Positions 16,806 to 26,524 of a stretch of DNA of 64,000 nt are shown one piece after another; position 1 is the stretch's first letter, and each line of letters begins with the position of its first letter. Made by a program: the position numbers and the translations under genes. The notes beneath the pieces are model-generated. The model ran no database searches, was not told where the DNA came from, and worked only from the letters and a program-made list of their open reading frames with translations. The stretch covers positions 186,001 through 250,000 of the forward strand of contig JACJYN010000006.1 of NCBI GenBank assembly GCA_020636095.1, read 5' to 3'. The DNA comes from Lewinellaceae bacterium (GTDB lineage: Bacteria; Bacteroidota; Bacteroidia; Chitinophagales; Saprospiraceae).

Positions 16806-17831
16806 ATGGCAAAGAGAACGGAAAACACGGTAAAACTGGGCTTGTTCATCACCATCGCGGTGGCGCTCTTCGTCGCAGCGGCCTACCTGATCGGCAGCCA
16901 GGAAAATATGTTCGGCGCCAACCTTAGGATCAGTTCTGTCTTCAGCAATGTCAACGGGCTGCAGCCGGGCAATAACGTCCGGTATTCGGGTATCAATATT
17001 GGTACGGTGGAAAGCATCACTTTGTTGAATGACAGCACGGTGCAGGTGAATATGAAGCTCGATAAAAAGGTGCAGCCGTACATCAAGAAAGATGCCGTAG
17101 CCAGCATCGGCTCCGACGGGCTGGTGGGCAGCATGCTGGTCAACATCAGCCCGGGAAAAGGAGCCGAGCCGATGCTGGAAGAGGGCGACGTCATCACCTC
17201 CTACAGCCGCGTGGAAACGGAGGAACTGCTCAACACCCTGGGTAAAACCAATGAGAACATCGCGCTCATCTCCAATGACCTGCTGCGCATTACCAATTAC
17301 ATGACCCGGGGCAAAGGCACGCTGGCCCTCTTGCTGCGGGATACGCAACTGGCCATCGGCCTGCGCGAAGCTATTTTTAACCTCCAGGCCACTTCGCAGC
17401 GCCTGGCGGCCACCGGCGGCCAGCTTCAGCATTTGATCGGCGAAGTGGAGAATGGCTCCGGCCTGCTGAACCAATTGCTGTACGACACCTCGGTAATTTC
17501 CAATCTCAATACCTCTATCGGCCAGATCGATACCCTGGCGGAAAAAGCCGCGCCTTTTCTGGCTGAGCTGCAGCGCTCCGCCGAAAGCCTCTCCGCCTCC
17601 GGCGCCACCCTGAATGCCTTGCTCGAAGGGCTCGAAAGCGGGCAGGGTACGGCGGGCCTGCTCCTGAAGGACACCGCCGCCGCCGAAGATATCCGCCGGA
17701 CCTTGGAGAATATCGAAGCAGGAACCGCCCGCTTCAATGAGAATATGGAGGCCATGCGGCACAACTTCCTCTTCCGGCGGTATTTTAAGAAGAAAGAGAA
17801 GGAAGGGCCAAAAGAAAAAGAAGCCCCTTGA
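16806..17831 (+). CDS. mlaD: MlaD-type MCE domain protein
   Basis: 341 aa. A single N-terminal membrane helix (KLGLFITIAVALFVAAAYLIG) is followed by the MCE/MlaD domain at residues about 38-115 (LRISSVFSNVNGLQPGNNVRYSGI, then IGTVESI and GSDGLVGSMLVNISPG). The rest is largely helical with repeated AATxxL-like heptads, as in periplasmic MCE tunnels. The C-terminus is highly charged (KKKEKEGPKEKEA). It would form the periplasmic lipid channel of the transporter. There is no MlaC or MlaB homologue beside it, the usual condition in Bacteroidota. Confidence 0.9.
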   Translation: MAKRTENTVKLGLFITIAVALFVAAAYLIGSQENMFGANLRISSVFSNVNGLQPGNNVRYSGINIGTVESITLLNDSTVQVNMKLDKKVQPYIKKDAVASIGSDGLVGSMLVNISPGKGAEPMLEEGDVITSYSRVETEELLNTLGKTNENIALISNDLLRITNYMTRGKGTLALLLRDTQLAIGLREAIFNLQATSQRLAATGGQLQHLIGEVENGSGLLNQLLYDTSVISNLNTSIGQIDTLAEKAAPFLAELQRSAESLSASGATLNALLEGLESGQGTAGLLLKDTAAAEDIRRTLENIEAGTARFNENMEAMRHNFLFRRYFKKKEKEGPKEKEAP

Positions 17832-18107
17832 CTGGATTTTGAACACAATCTTTACCGGTTTTCGATTTACTTGCACCTCTAAACTCTCACACTCTAAAAA
17901 AGTAGGTATGCAGGGGTGATAACCAAGGGTAGAAATCAGGATATATAATATAGCAGTGCAAATGGCTGCAATTTTGTAACTCAGCAATTGGCTAATCGCT
18001 AACCGCCAAAAACTAACTGCAGCATAGCTACCAAAATTTTTACAAAAGATCAAAGTAGTAAATTGCAGCCGCCATATTATTTCAACTTCCTAAATACCAA
18101 TACCCTC

Positions 18108-21100
18108 ATGAAACTACCCGCTCTCCTAATTGCTTTCCTCTTTATGCTACCCTCCCTGCTGCACAGCCAGTGGCAGCCTCTGGAAAGCCCGCCCGGCACA
18201 GATCCTCTCGGCCTGGTAGAGTCGGACGGCCGCATCTTTGCCCGTACGACATCAGGGCTGTATTTTTCTGACGATCAGGGGGATAGCTGGACGAACAGTT
18301 TCTCCGGTGGCCTGGAGCGTGGTTTTACCAGTTTCGTTCAGGCCGCCGGGCAAACCGTCATTTGCCGTATCCAGCCGGTTCAGGGCGGCGATTATCAAAT
18401 CCTCATCAGCAATAACAATGGAGACAGCTGGTCGCTGTTACCTCTGCCGGAGGGAACGAACTACCGCAGCCTGGCTTTTAATGGTGAGGTGATCATTTAC
18501 CGCTCTATACCCCTGTCGATTTACCTTTCGTACGACTTAGGCGAGAGCTGGACCCTGCTGGATAATGCCGAATGGCCCTTTTCGCCCGGCCAGCTTTTTA
18601 CTGCCGGGGGAGTCTTTTTTGGCCGGGGCGATCAGGGCGGGTTTTGGCGTTCCGACCCTTTAGCCGCCAATTGGGAAAACCTGCCACTGGATGTGGGCCC
18701 GAATGACTTTATACGGGTTTATAATGAAAACGGCCTGCTCTTGGCCAGCACTGAACAGGGAGCAATCCATTACAGCCTGGATGATGGACAAACCTGGAAC
18801 ACATCGGCTTCTTTCAGCGATTTCAGCGGTAGTGGTGATGGTTTCTGGGCAAGAGGCGATAGCCTTTATACCATACATAATGGCAGCGTGTATGTCAGCA
18901 ATGACCAGGGCGCCACCTGGGCTGGAATCTCTGCCCTGAGCTTAAGATTCAGGGACCTTCTCCTGCTGGACGGCCAGAACCTGTTTGCTAAAACCACGGG
19001 TATTTATCAATCTCAGGGCCTTTCCCAACCACCGGTTCCCAGCATGTCGGGCATCCAGGGCCTGGGTGTTGACGATTATACCTTAGTTGGAAACCGGTTG
19101 TTCTATTATAACAGTACTGACAGGAGCATTAAGTCGGCGACAATAGATGCAGGTGGCATCCAAATGGACAATACGGTTTTTAGCGACTTTACCCTGGATG
19201 AGATGATAGGTGTGAATGACGACCTGTTTGTGAATGAATCTGTTATCTCGGGGCTTTCTAATGTGCGCCATCGCATTACCCGCGTGTCATCTGACGGTGA
19301 GCAGAATGTAATTCATGAAAGTAACAACGGCTCCTGGCTGGCCAGCGACCATCTGGAATATGCGGACGATAAGTTGTTCTACTTCAATTCGGGTTCGGCG
19401 TGGATTTATTCCACCGACCGGGGGGAGAGCTGGCAGAACGGCTCCGCACTCAACCCGATATCGTGCTACGATTATGAGCGCCACGAAGACGCTGTTTTTA
19501 GTATTGTGCCTAATGGAGTCATGCGGCGGCGCGATGGAGAAGCCAACTGGTCGCTGGTCAATAACGGACTGGACTTCGAGACTTTTCCGTTGGGTAATGG
19601 TGTTCTCGATACCCGCCTGGTGAGTACCGAGGGGGCGCTATTCCTGTTGCTGGGCCGGGGAGACAACGATTTTATCGAATTCTATGTCAGCCACGATGGA
19701 GGAGACAGCTGGCAGGCTACCGCCACCGATCTGCCGGATATTATCCTTCCCTATCTCAACGCCCCCCAAGGGGTAAAGAATATTGTCGCTATCGGTGGTT
19801 ATCACATCATGGCCCTGCGCGATGTAGGCATAGCCATTTCCGCCGACCAGGGGCTCAACTGGGCCATTTATAATGACGGCTTGCCCACCGATGAAGTGAA
19901 TCAGATCGAAGTACACGATGGAAGGATCGTCGCGGCTACCCGCCGCTACGGGTTTTGGGAACTTTATCCTGCGAACATTCGGCTGCGGCAGGTAAACGGC
20001 CGGGTTTTTTTTGATGAAAACACGAATGGGCAGTTGGATGCCGGAGAGATTCCGGTTTCCAATGTGAAACTCCTGCTGGAGAATACCGAAGACATTGCAT
20101 TTTCTAACCAGGAAGGCGAATACCGGCTTTCCTTTATCGGGGAGGGCATTTTCGGCCCGGCGCTCGAAAATCCTTATCTTGTCGCCGTTCCTGCCAGCCG
20201 CCAAACGGCCGATAGCGGCCCGCTCGACTTCGCGCTTCAGCTCAATGAAGAAGGGCCTGACATTAGTGTTAGTGTGTTTACCGATCAGGTGCACCGCCCC
20301 GGCTTTCCCATCCGATACTACCTGCAATACCAGAATCTGGCCAACCCGGTCAATAGCGCCAGTTTAAGGCTGGATTTCTATCCTGAACTCAACTACGATG
20401 GCGCCAGCCAGGCTCCGGCGCAGGTTGATGGCAGCAGTATCCGTTTTGAATTGGGGGCGCTGCCCCTTCTGGCCAGCGGCACGATCGCTGTTGACTTTAC
20501 CCTTGACCCGCTGACGCCTTTGGGCAGCCAGGCCAGCAGCACCCTTACCGCCATGCTGCCGGATGGCGACGTGGATCTCGCCAATAATGAAGCTGTTCTG
20601 GAAGATATTGTGGTGGGTTCTTACGATCCCAATGATATCCAGGTTAGCCATAAAGTGCTGTCCCCGGCGGAGGTAATGAATGAGCAGGTACTGCGCTACC
20701 GGATTCGTTTTCAGAATACGGGAACCTATCCTGCCGAGCGGGTAGTCGTCAGAAACGCCCTACCAGAAGAACTGAACCTGAGCAGTATTGCCCGTATAGC
20801 ATCCAGCCATCCCATGGTGATTCAACGGGAAGGCAGGCAGGAGCTGGCCTTCGTCTTCGATGGTATCCAACTGCCCGACAGCACCAGCAATGAGGCGGCC
20901 AGCCATGGTTTTATCGAATACGATATCCGGGTTCAGCGCGGCCTGATCCCCGGGGACAGCATCCGCAACCAGGCGGCCATCTATTTTGATTTCAACCCGC
21001 CCATCATTACGAATATTGCTTTGACGGTAGTGGCGCCACTCAACAACATTGGTTCGCTATCCGATGGCTACGAGCCGGTGTGGCTGGCGCCCAATCCGGT

Positions 21101-21314
21101 TGCCGCCGGAGCGCCCGTTCGGCTGCTGGCCCCCGGGCAAAGCGGCGTACTCTGCCTGTTTGATCAATCGGGGCGCCTTCTGAGAAAGGTGGAGCCCTTT
21201 GTATGCGATACGGACAGCTTAGCTACGCAGGGTTTGCCGCCGGGGGCCTATTGGGCCGTATTGTTTACCGAAGGCGGAGGCGTTGCTGCAAAAATGGCCG
21301 TGCATGCTCCATAG
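18108..21314 (+). CDS. Secreted Asp-box repeat (sialidase/VPS10-like propeller) protein with T9SS sorting tail
   Basis: 1068 aa from ATG 18108, which gives the signal peptide MKLPALLIAFLFMLPSLLHS; the open frame further upstream is leader. Residues about 20-630 hold at least eight Asp-box motifs of the SxDxGxxW type (SDDQGDSWT, SNNNGDSWS, SYDLGESWT, SNDQGATWA, STDRGESWQ, SHDGGDSWQ and others), indicating two beta-propellers. Next comes an SdrD/Cna-B-like stalk (NGRVFFDENTNGQLDAGE) and a domain around SYDPNDIQVSHKVLSP that is common just before sorting tails in Bacteroidota (labelled DUF7619, from memory). The end (WLAPNPVAAG, then LPPGAYWAVLF) is a type A T9SS sorting domain. No catalytic sialidase residues were recognised, so adhesion or binding is as likely as hydrolysis. 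Confidence 0.85.
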   Translation: MKLPALLIAFLFMLPSLLHSQWQPLESPPGTDPLGLVESDGRIFARTTSGLYFSDDQGDSWTNSFSGGLERGFTSFVQAAGQTVICRIQPVQGGDYQILISNNNGDSWSLLPLPEGTNYRSLAFNGEVIIYRSIPLSIYLSYDLGESWTLLDNAEWPFSPGQLFTAGGVFFGRGDQGGFWRSDPLAANWENLPLDVGPNDFIRVYNENGLLLASTEQGAIHYSLDDGQTWNTSASFSDFSGSGDGFWARGDSLYTIHNGSVYVSNDQGATWAGISALSLRFRDLLLLDGQNLFAKTTGIYQSQGLSQPPVPSMSGIQGLGVDDYTLVGNRLFYYNSTDRSIKSATIDAGGIQMDNTVFSDFTLDEMIGVNDDLFVNESVISGLSNVRHRITRVSSDGEQNVIHESNNGSWLASDHLEYADDKLFYFNSGSAWIYSTDRGESWQNGSALNPISCYDYERHEDAVFSIVPNGVMRRRDGEANWSLVNNGLDFETFPLGNGVLDTRLVSTEGALFLLLGRGDNDFIEFYVSHDGGDSWQATATDLPDIILPYLNAPQGVKNIVAIGGYHIMALRDVGIAISADQGLNWAIYNDGLPTDEVNQIEVHDGRIVAATRRYGFWELYPANIRLRQVNGRVFFDENTNGQLDAGEIPVSNVKLLLENTEDIAFSNQEGEYRLSFIGEGIFGPALENPYLVAVPASRQTADSGPLDFALQLNEEGPDISVSVFTDQVHRPGFPIRYYLQYQNLANPVNSASLRLDFYPELNYDGASQAPAQVDGSSIRFELGALPLLASGTIAVDFTLDPLTPLGSQASSTLTAMLPDGDVDLANNEAVLEDIVVGSYDPNDIQVSHKVLSPAEVMNEQVLRYRIRFQNTGTYPAERVVVRNALPEELNLSSIARIASSHPMVIQREGRQELAFVFDGIQLPDSTSNEAASHGFIEYDIRVQRGLIPGDSIRNQAAIYFDFNPPIITNIALTVVAPLNNIGSLSDGYEPVWLAPNPVAAGAPVRLLAPGQSGVLCLFDQSGRLLRKVEPFVCDTDSLATQGLPPGAYWAVLFTEGGGVAAKMAVHAP

Positions 21315-21321
21315 GCATTTA

Positions 21322-22910
21322 TCACCTACCCTCCACCAACCGCAGTTTTTCTTTTATTTCAGAGCGCACTTCAAAATCATCACAATAATCCAGGGCCAAC
21401 TCATAGTATATACGGGCTTCCTTTTTAGCGTTGAGATCCAGGTAGCCGTCCGAAACCTGCTTGAGGAGCCTCCAGTCCTTTGGGTGGAAATCCAGTAAGA
21501 ACCTCAGGAATGCTATTTTGCTGTTGGTTTCTTTATTTTCCGTCATCCGGGCCAAAACAGGGGATAGGTTCATTCGGGCCCGGGGAGAAATTTTTTGAAA
21601 TTGCTGATAAAGGGTTTTTATGGTATCTAATCCATAGGTGGAATAGAGGTGGAGTATGCTATCCTTTGAAGGAAAGGACAGGGGCGGTTGATAGGTGATG
21701 TTCATTTCACCATTTCCCTGAGTCCTTTCCAGTTCCTCGCCTTTGAGGCTATGATCAAAAAAAGCAGTCACTGCGCCGGCCAGCACTTCATAAGCATTGG
21801 CATCCCGGTGCAGGGCGGCAACCTCGGCGGAATCCCTGTAATGGCGGTACACCAGCGGATAAGCCAGGGCGGCTTCCGACAAAAACGATTCGTGCAACAT
21901 GGGGAAGGAAAACGTGCCCAGGTAAATATCCGTCTTAAAAAGCCGTTTGACGAGTTCATAATCCGGTATGGAACCATCATCCAGGGTTCCGGAAATATTG
22001 AGTACGGTTGCCCGGCAATTCTCGTAACCATTGGTCAAGGCTTCGTTTACCTCACCCCAGGAAGTGCTCCGGTAGAAAGGAGACTCTATCTCTTCCATGG
22101 TTTTATAATCAAACGAGTTGTCCAGGCTTACGAAGGCGTCGATGACGTTGTTTTCCCTGGCCAGATACGCATAACCTGCCTGGGCGCCGAAACTGTGGCC
22201 CATCAGCCCGATCCGGGTGACATCCGCATTGGGAATGGCCGGGGCAACGGCGTTGATGAGGAAATCTACATCCTCGAGAGAATTGGCGATCGTCCCGCAG
22301 AAAAAGTAGTCGGTAAACTTTGCTGCGCATGAAAGGAAGAACTGATGACGATGTAGCCCCGGGCTGCCAGGTGTTCGCACAGCGCTGCGTTTTCCATTAC
22401 ATTGCCTCCCAGGTACGGATGGTAAAGGATCACCGGGAAATTTCCGGAGGGTACAGGCGGCGCGTTTTCCACCGCCCGGAATGGCGTTTTCAGCAGTTGG
22501 GCAAAGGCATTTTCGGCATCGGCGTTCCAATCCTCAAAATGCCAGCCGATGCTGTATTCTTTAAAGGAATTGAGGCTGTATTGCTTGAGCGCTTCCGAAA
22601 ATGGCGACAACAGGGAATCGCGCTCGGGAGGGGCCGACATTTTTTCAAAATAGGAGGCATAGGTAAGAGCGCCTTTGCTCGTTTCCGCTGCCGGATACCA
22701 TACAAAGGCCATTATGGGCCGTTTGCTTTCTCCGTATTTGTCGTTGGCGAAGGAACGGGCATGGTCGTATTTCCATATCACTTCAAACCCGACGTTGTGC
22801 TTTTCCGGTACGGTTGCCTCCCGGGCATAAGCCGTTACGGCCACTGGTAGGATCAGGAACAACAGGCGGTAAGCGCCTTTCTTTACGCGGATAGGGAATA
22901 GGTTTGACAT
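21322..22910 (-). pseudogene. Alpha/beta hydrolase (dienelactone hydrolase or PAF-acetylhydrolase-like), frameshifted
   Basis: The product is split between two frames. The first frame (start ATG 22910, signal-like MSNLFPIRVKKGAYRLLFLI) runs through FPVILYHPYLGGN and AARGYIVISSS to about 22300. The nucleophile elbow GLMGHSFGAQAGYAYL (GxSxG) and the C-terminal half lie in the -1 frame to 21322. The switch falls at or near the five-T run (five A on the plus strand) at 22301-22305; adding one T rejoins SLPTTFF to CGTIANSLEDVDFLI. No slippery heptamer is in phase, so either recent inactivation or a sequencing error is likelier than programmed frameshifting. A TPR-like C-terminal region (KDWRLLKQVSDGYLDLNAKKEA) follows the hydrolase domain. 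Confidence 0.75.
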
Positions 22911-22967
22911 AGGAGCAGTGGGGCGAAATTGGTTAACGAACAACTGCCAACTTTGCATGGTATCGGC

Positions 22968-23936
22968 TTACTTTTTTGGCATATGCCCTTTCAAAAAATT
23001 CTTTATGACATCAAATCTTATGGCATCTTCCGGTACCTTGTCACTAAAAACCCACTGGAATTCCTCCTTTGAATTTCTCGGAAAGACGTGGATATGAACA
23101 TGCTTCAAATCATTAAATTCCCCCCCATTGGCCATCATCGAATATCCCCTGAGGTTGAAAAGTTGGCTCAATACCCGGATGTACTCTTTTGCCAAGGACA
23201 TGATCTTCCCTATGAGATGATCTGGCAGCTCGTGAAAATCGGTGAAGTGGGCCTTTGGACAAATGATGATGTGGCCGATTGAGATCGGGTCGATATCCAG
23301 AAGGGCAACAACCTCATCGCTTTCAAATACAATATTGTTGTTTTCTTTAATGGCGTCGCAAAAATCACACGAGGTGATTCCGGGTTTTGAATGTTCCCAT
23401 TGACTAGCTGTTAGGGCCAGTTCATTTTCACTGACCCATCCATTTTGTTTTTTTAACCCCTTTTCGATGTGCTTTACAAATTTAAACCCATTATGGATCA
23501 GTACCTTTTCACTGGCTTTATTCCAGGTTGCATAACTCGAACTAATTTTCACTGCCTTTAATTTTGTGAACCCGAATCCCAGTATTGCACCCACTGCTTC
23601 GGTCATGATTCCTTTGCCTTGAAACTCGGGGTGAGTCCAGAATCCTATGTTCCAAACCTCTTTTTCTTCTGTCTTCCGGATAGAAATTCTTCCAAGCCGG
23701 GTCCATGTAGGGCCGGCCGATTCAATGGTGAAACTATAGGCTTCCCCTTTGGCCCAGGCCTCCCGGCTCTTTTCCAAAGGGCTGAATAATTCTTCTCTGC
23801 TTTCGGGAGCTTCCCATTGCATCCCGTCATTGAAACCTGCATATCGGGTGGCTGAAAAGACGAAATCGATATCACTTTCATCCGGGATTCGTAGCCGGTA
23901 ATTTTCGGTGTGGATCGTGGTGGTCTCTGGAAGCAT
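22968..23936 (-). CDS. GNAT acetyltransferase fused to a HIT-family hydrolase
   Basis: 322 aa from ATG 23936. Residues 1-180 are a RimJ/RimL-type GNAT domain (RLRIPDESDIDFVF, acetyl-CoA loop at Q106-G-K-G109, ATWNKASEKVLIHNGFK). Residues 188-322 are a complete HIT domain: CDFCD at 190-194, ALLDIDPISIGHIIICPKAH, and the catalytic HVHIHVF triad H279/H281/H283. HIT enzymes hydrolyse or transfer nucleotides (Ap4A, AMP-lysine, adenylylated substrates); GNAT domains acetylate amines. Both active sites look intact, so this is a genuine bifunctional fusion. The in-frame ATG at 23987 would add 17 residues and is less likely. Confidence 0.85.
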   Translation of the reverse strand: MLPETTTIHTENYRLRIPDESDIDFVFSATRYAGFNDGMQWEAPESREELFSPLEKSREAWAKGEAYSFTIESAGPTWTRLGRISIRKTEEKEVWNIGFWTHPEFQGKGIMTEAVGAILGFGFTKLKAVKISSSYATWNKASEKVLIHNGFKFVKHIEKGLKKQNGWVSENELALTASQWEHSKPGITSCDFCDAIKENNNIVFESDEVVALLDIDPISIGHIIICPKAHFTDFHELPDHLIGKIMSLAKEYIRVLSQLFNLRGYSMMANGGEFNDLKHVHIHVFPRNSKEEFQWVFSDKVPEDAIRFDVIKNFLKGHMPKK

Positions 23937-23992
23937 TAAATGAACAGTTTTTATCTCCAAAAACGAAATTTGAACACACTCTTGCAAAATGC

Positions 23993-24769
23993 TTATTTAA
24001 GCAACACTATTTTTTTCACGTGTATTTTCGAATTGATTTCAACTTTTAAAAAATATATTCCATTTTCAAAAGCGCTTAGGCCGATACTTTTAACTCCTGA
24101 ATACGTTTTATTCTCTTTTTCCCTGTAAACTTCTTGTCCTGAAGTATTGATAACATAGATATTGCACGCTGGAGCGTTGTCTTTAAAGTCGATATTTATT
24201 TTATCATGAGTTGGATTCGGGAAAACAGAAAATGCGTTTAAATTTTCACCAGGTTCGATCCCGGAGATCAGTGGAACCCAATCGATTGCAACATTTGTAA
24301 AGTTAGCGTCATCTGCAGGCGTTAAATGAGATTCTGTCCCGTTTTTAGTGAAAGTGAAAGATTTTGTCACTTTACTGGAGCCGTGAGACCAGCATTCCTC
24401 AATAGTAATTTTGTAATCGCCATCAGGTAAAAGCGTTCCGCTTAAATCTGTTCCATCCCAGGTCAAGGATCTGGTTGAATAAGAAGTGAGCGTCGCCCCC
24501 GTCATGGCGTCTACTACATTTTGATTGGAATTGGCCTTCCAGTTGGGTAAATGATCATTGGTGCCATTACCCCAATATCTGTATTTGGTTCTGATAAAAC
24601 CGTCAGAGCCATTTTGAATCCATACCGCTAAGACATGTTTTGACCCCCAACTCCCAGAATGGGCAACGGGTGTAAAAGTAAAAGATAGAGTTCCAGCGGT
24701 TTGAGCAATTGAAAGAATGGGCAATAACAAACCTGAAAGAACGGCTAAAAAAAGTACCTGGTTTTTCAT
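23993..24769 (-). CDS. Secreted DUF2271-like protein with T9SS type A sorting domain
   Basis: 258 aa from ATG 24769, giving a signal peptide MKNQVLFLAVLSGLLLPILS ending in IAQ. The body (GTLSFTFTPVAHSG, KHVLAVWIQN, TKYRYWGNGTNDHLPNWKA, LTWDGTDLSGTLLPDGDYK) matches DUF2271, a beta-rich periplasmic family whose members bind or assist redox/flavinylated systems. The last 80 residues (FSVFPNPTHDKINIDF, ending HVKKIVLLK) form a T9SS sorting domain. The gene is clearly AT-richer than its neighbours, which may mark recent acquisition. Confidence 0.82.
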   Translation of the reverse strand: MKNQVLFLAVLSGLLLPILSIAQTAGTLSFTFTPVAHSGSWGSKHVLAVWIQNGSDGFIRTKYRYWGNGTNDHLPNWKANSNQNVVDAMTGATLTSYSTRSLTWDGTDLSGTLLPDGDYKITIEECWSHGSSKVTKSFTFTKNGTESHLTPADDANFTNVAIDWVPLISGIEPGENLNAFSVFPNPTHDKINIDFKDNAPACNIYVINTSGQEVYREKENKTYSGVKSIGLSAFENGIYFLKVEINSKIHVKKIVLLK

Positions 24770-24798
24770 GTTTTTTGTTGTTTTAAAGAAAAATGATT

Positions 24799-26524
24799 TC
24801 AACCTTTGCCCTCCCCGATAACCAACTCCTGCTCAAGATAATCATTCATGATCAGATAGCTTTCAAAGAGGTAATGATCCGTTAAAACTTTCTCTTCCCA
24901 GTAGGCCTTCAGCCTTGCGGAGGGGTTTTCTTCCCATGCCATGGTGAGGCGGGGCGCCACCTGTTCTGAATGGCTATACTATCCCTTTCCTGAGCTTTGT
25001 AAGCTTTATCATCCAGCCGGGGCAGGGTGTTTTCTTCCCTGCGTTTTCTCTCCAGCGCTATCTTTTCTACAACCTTGAAATATTCATTTTTCTCTTGCCG
25101 GTAGGCTTTTCCGGCGGAGGCCTTCAGGAATGAGGTGTCCCGGGATTCGGTATACTCCGGGAGGTGGCTGAACTGCAATGCATTTTTTACTTTTCTTTCC
25201 CCGGTGGGGAGGTATTTATTTTCACCGGGCAGGCTGATATCGGGCATCACGCCTCTGTACTGGGTAGCGTACCCCTTACCGGCGTAGAAGTTGCCGATGG
25301 TCAGTTTCACCTCTCCGTAGCTTTGCCCGCGGCGGTCGTTGCCGAGGGTAAAGAATTGCTGGATGGTGCCCTTACCGTAAGTTTGGCTGCCGACGATGAG
25401 GGCCCGCCCGTACTGCTGCAGGGTGGTGCCATCAGCTCGGAAGCGGAACTGCTGTTCTCATTAGTAAGACGATCAGCCTGCCCGAGAATTCAGCCGCCGT
25501 ATCTTCATCCATCAACACCCGGTGATTACCGTCCGCGTATCAGGCCTGCATGACGGGCTCGCCCGTTAGGAAATAGCCTATGAGCGCTATGGCTTCCCGG
25601 GAAGAGCCGCCCTGGTTGTTTCTGACGTCGAAGAGGATGCCCTCCACTCCTTGCTCGGTACCAGATACCTCAATTGAGCCAGCACATCCGCCGCGCAGCT
25701 CCGTTCTCCGGCGTAAAACCGAGGCAGGCGGACGTACCCTACCCTGGGCTGGCCCGGCTCTCCTTCCAACACCCAGGTACCATACCCGGACAAAGCGTAG
25801 GGCGCTCTGGTTATAGCGATCTGTTCCGTTTCGCCGCCGGGTTGCAACACTTTAATGTCAGCCTTTGAGCCGGCAGTTCCTAGGAGGTAACCCGACACTT
25901 CATCGCCCTGCCTGCCGGCAAAGTCGATGAATCAGGCCTCTTCGGTTGAAATGCCCAGCAGCCGGGCGCCTTCTTTTACCCGCCTGGTTTTCCATGCCGG
26001 TATCGGGATAAACTTCCGTTATCCGGGGTAGGTATCGGTGATATCAAACCCGATGCCCGTTCCCACCAGGGAGCGATGGAAAGCGGCGTCCCACTTTTCC
26101 TTTTCGGCAGCGGACAAAAGGTGGATTGATAGTCGTTCACCGCTAAATAGGAATTGATGAGGGCGTGATACCATTCCGCTTTGGGCTTTCTTTTCTTTTC
26201 CAGCCCGGCGCTCCACAGAGCGTACGCCGCTTCAAAAAAGTGGTTGGTATGGTTCAGCATATCATCGTCAATTTCGAATTGATAGGCCTTCAGCTGATTG
26301 ATCTCCGATTCTGTCAGCAGCCCCTTTTCCTCTTCCAATTTTGATAAAAAATGGTGGAACACCGCTACCGACAGGCTGTCGTCTATGGCCAGCGGCCGAA
26401 TGTGGTTGTCCTGAACGGTGGCGATGACCTGGCTGAACAGCTCCGGGTTGCAACAGTCCTGATCCTGGGCGCGCCCGCAGCTGTGCAGGAGGAACAGGAG
26501 TGAAAGTATTGATAATTTCTTCAC
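24799..26524 (-). pseudogene. Decayed S41 (Prc/CtpA-like) C-terminal processing peptidase
   Basis: Fragments of one tail-specific protease lie in order over three frames. They are: a lipoprotein-like start MKKLSILSLLFLLHSCG at 26524; EKEKWDAAFHRSLVGTGIGF at about 26110-26045; a PDZ piece (SGYLLGTAGSKADIKVLQPGG) at 25898; the S41 core QGVEGILFDVRNNQGGSSR at about 25640-25590; the nucleophile region NSSSASELMA at about 25460; GRALIVGSQTYGKGTIQQF at about 25400; and the C-terminal RLTMAWEENPSARLKAYWE to a stop at 24799. At least five frame changes and two in-frame stops (for example the TGA after GISTEEA and after TGEPVMQA) separate them. The start overlaps the TPR gene stop by 4 bp, so it was once part of a translationally coupled operon. 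Confidence 0.8.

Noticed and set aside
22260..22345. Programmed -1 frameshift in the alpha/beta hydrolase
   Set aside because: No X XXY YYZ slippery heptamer is in the correct phase and no clear stimulatory hairpin follows; mutation or sequencing error is simpler.
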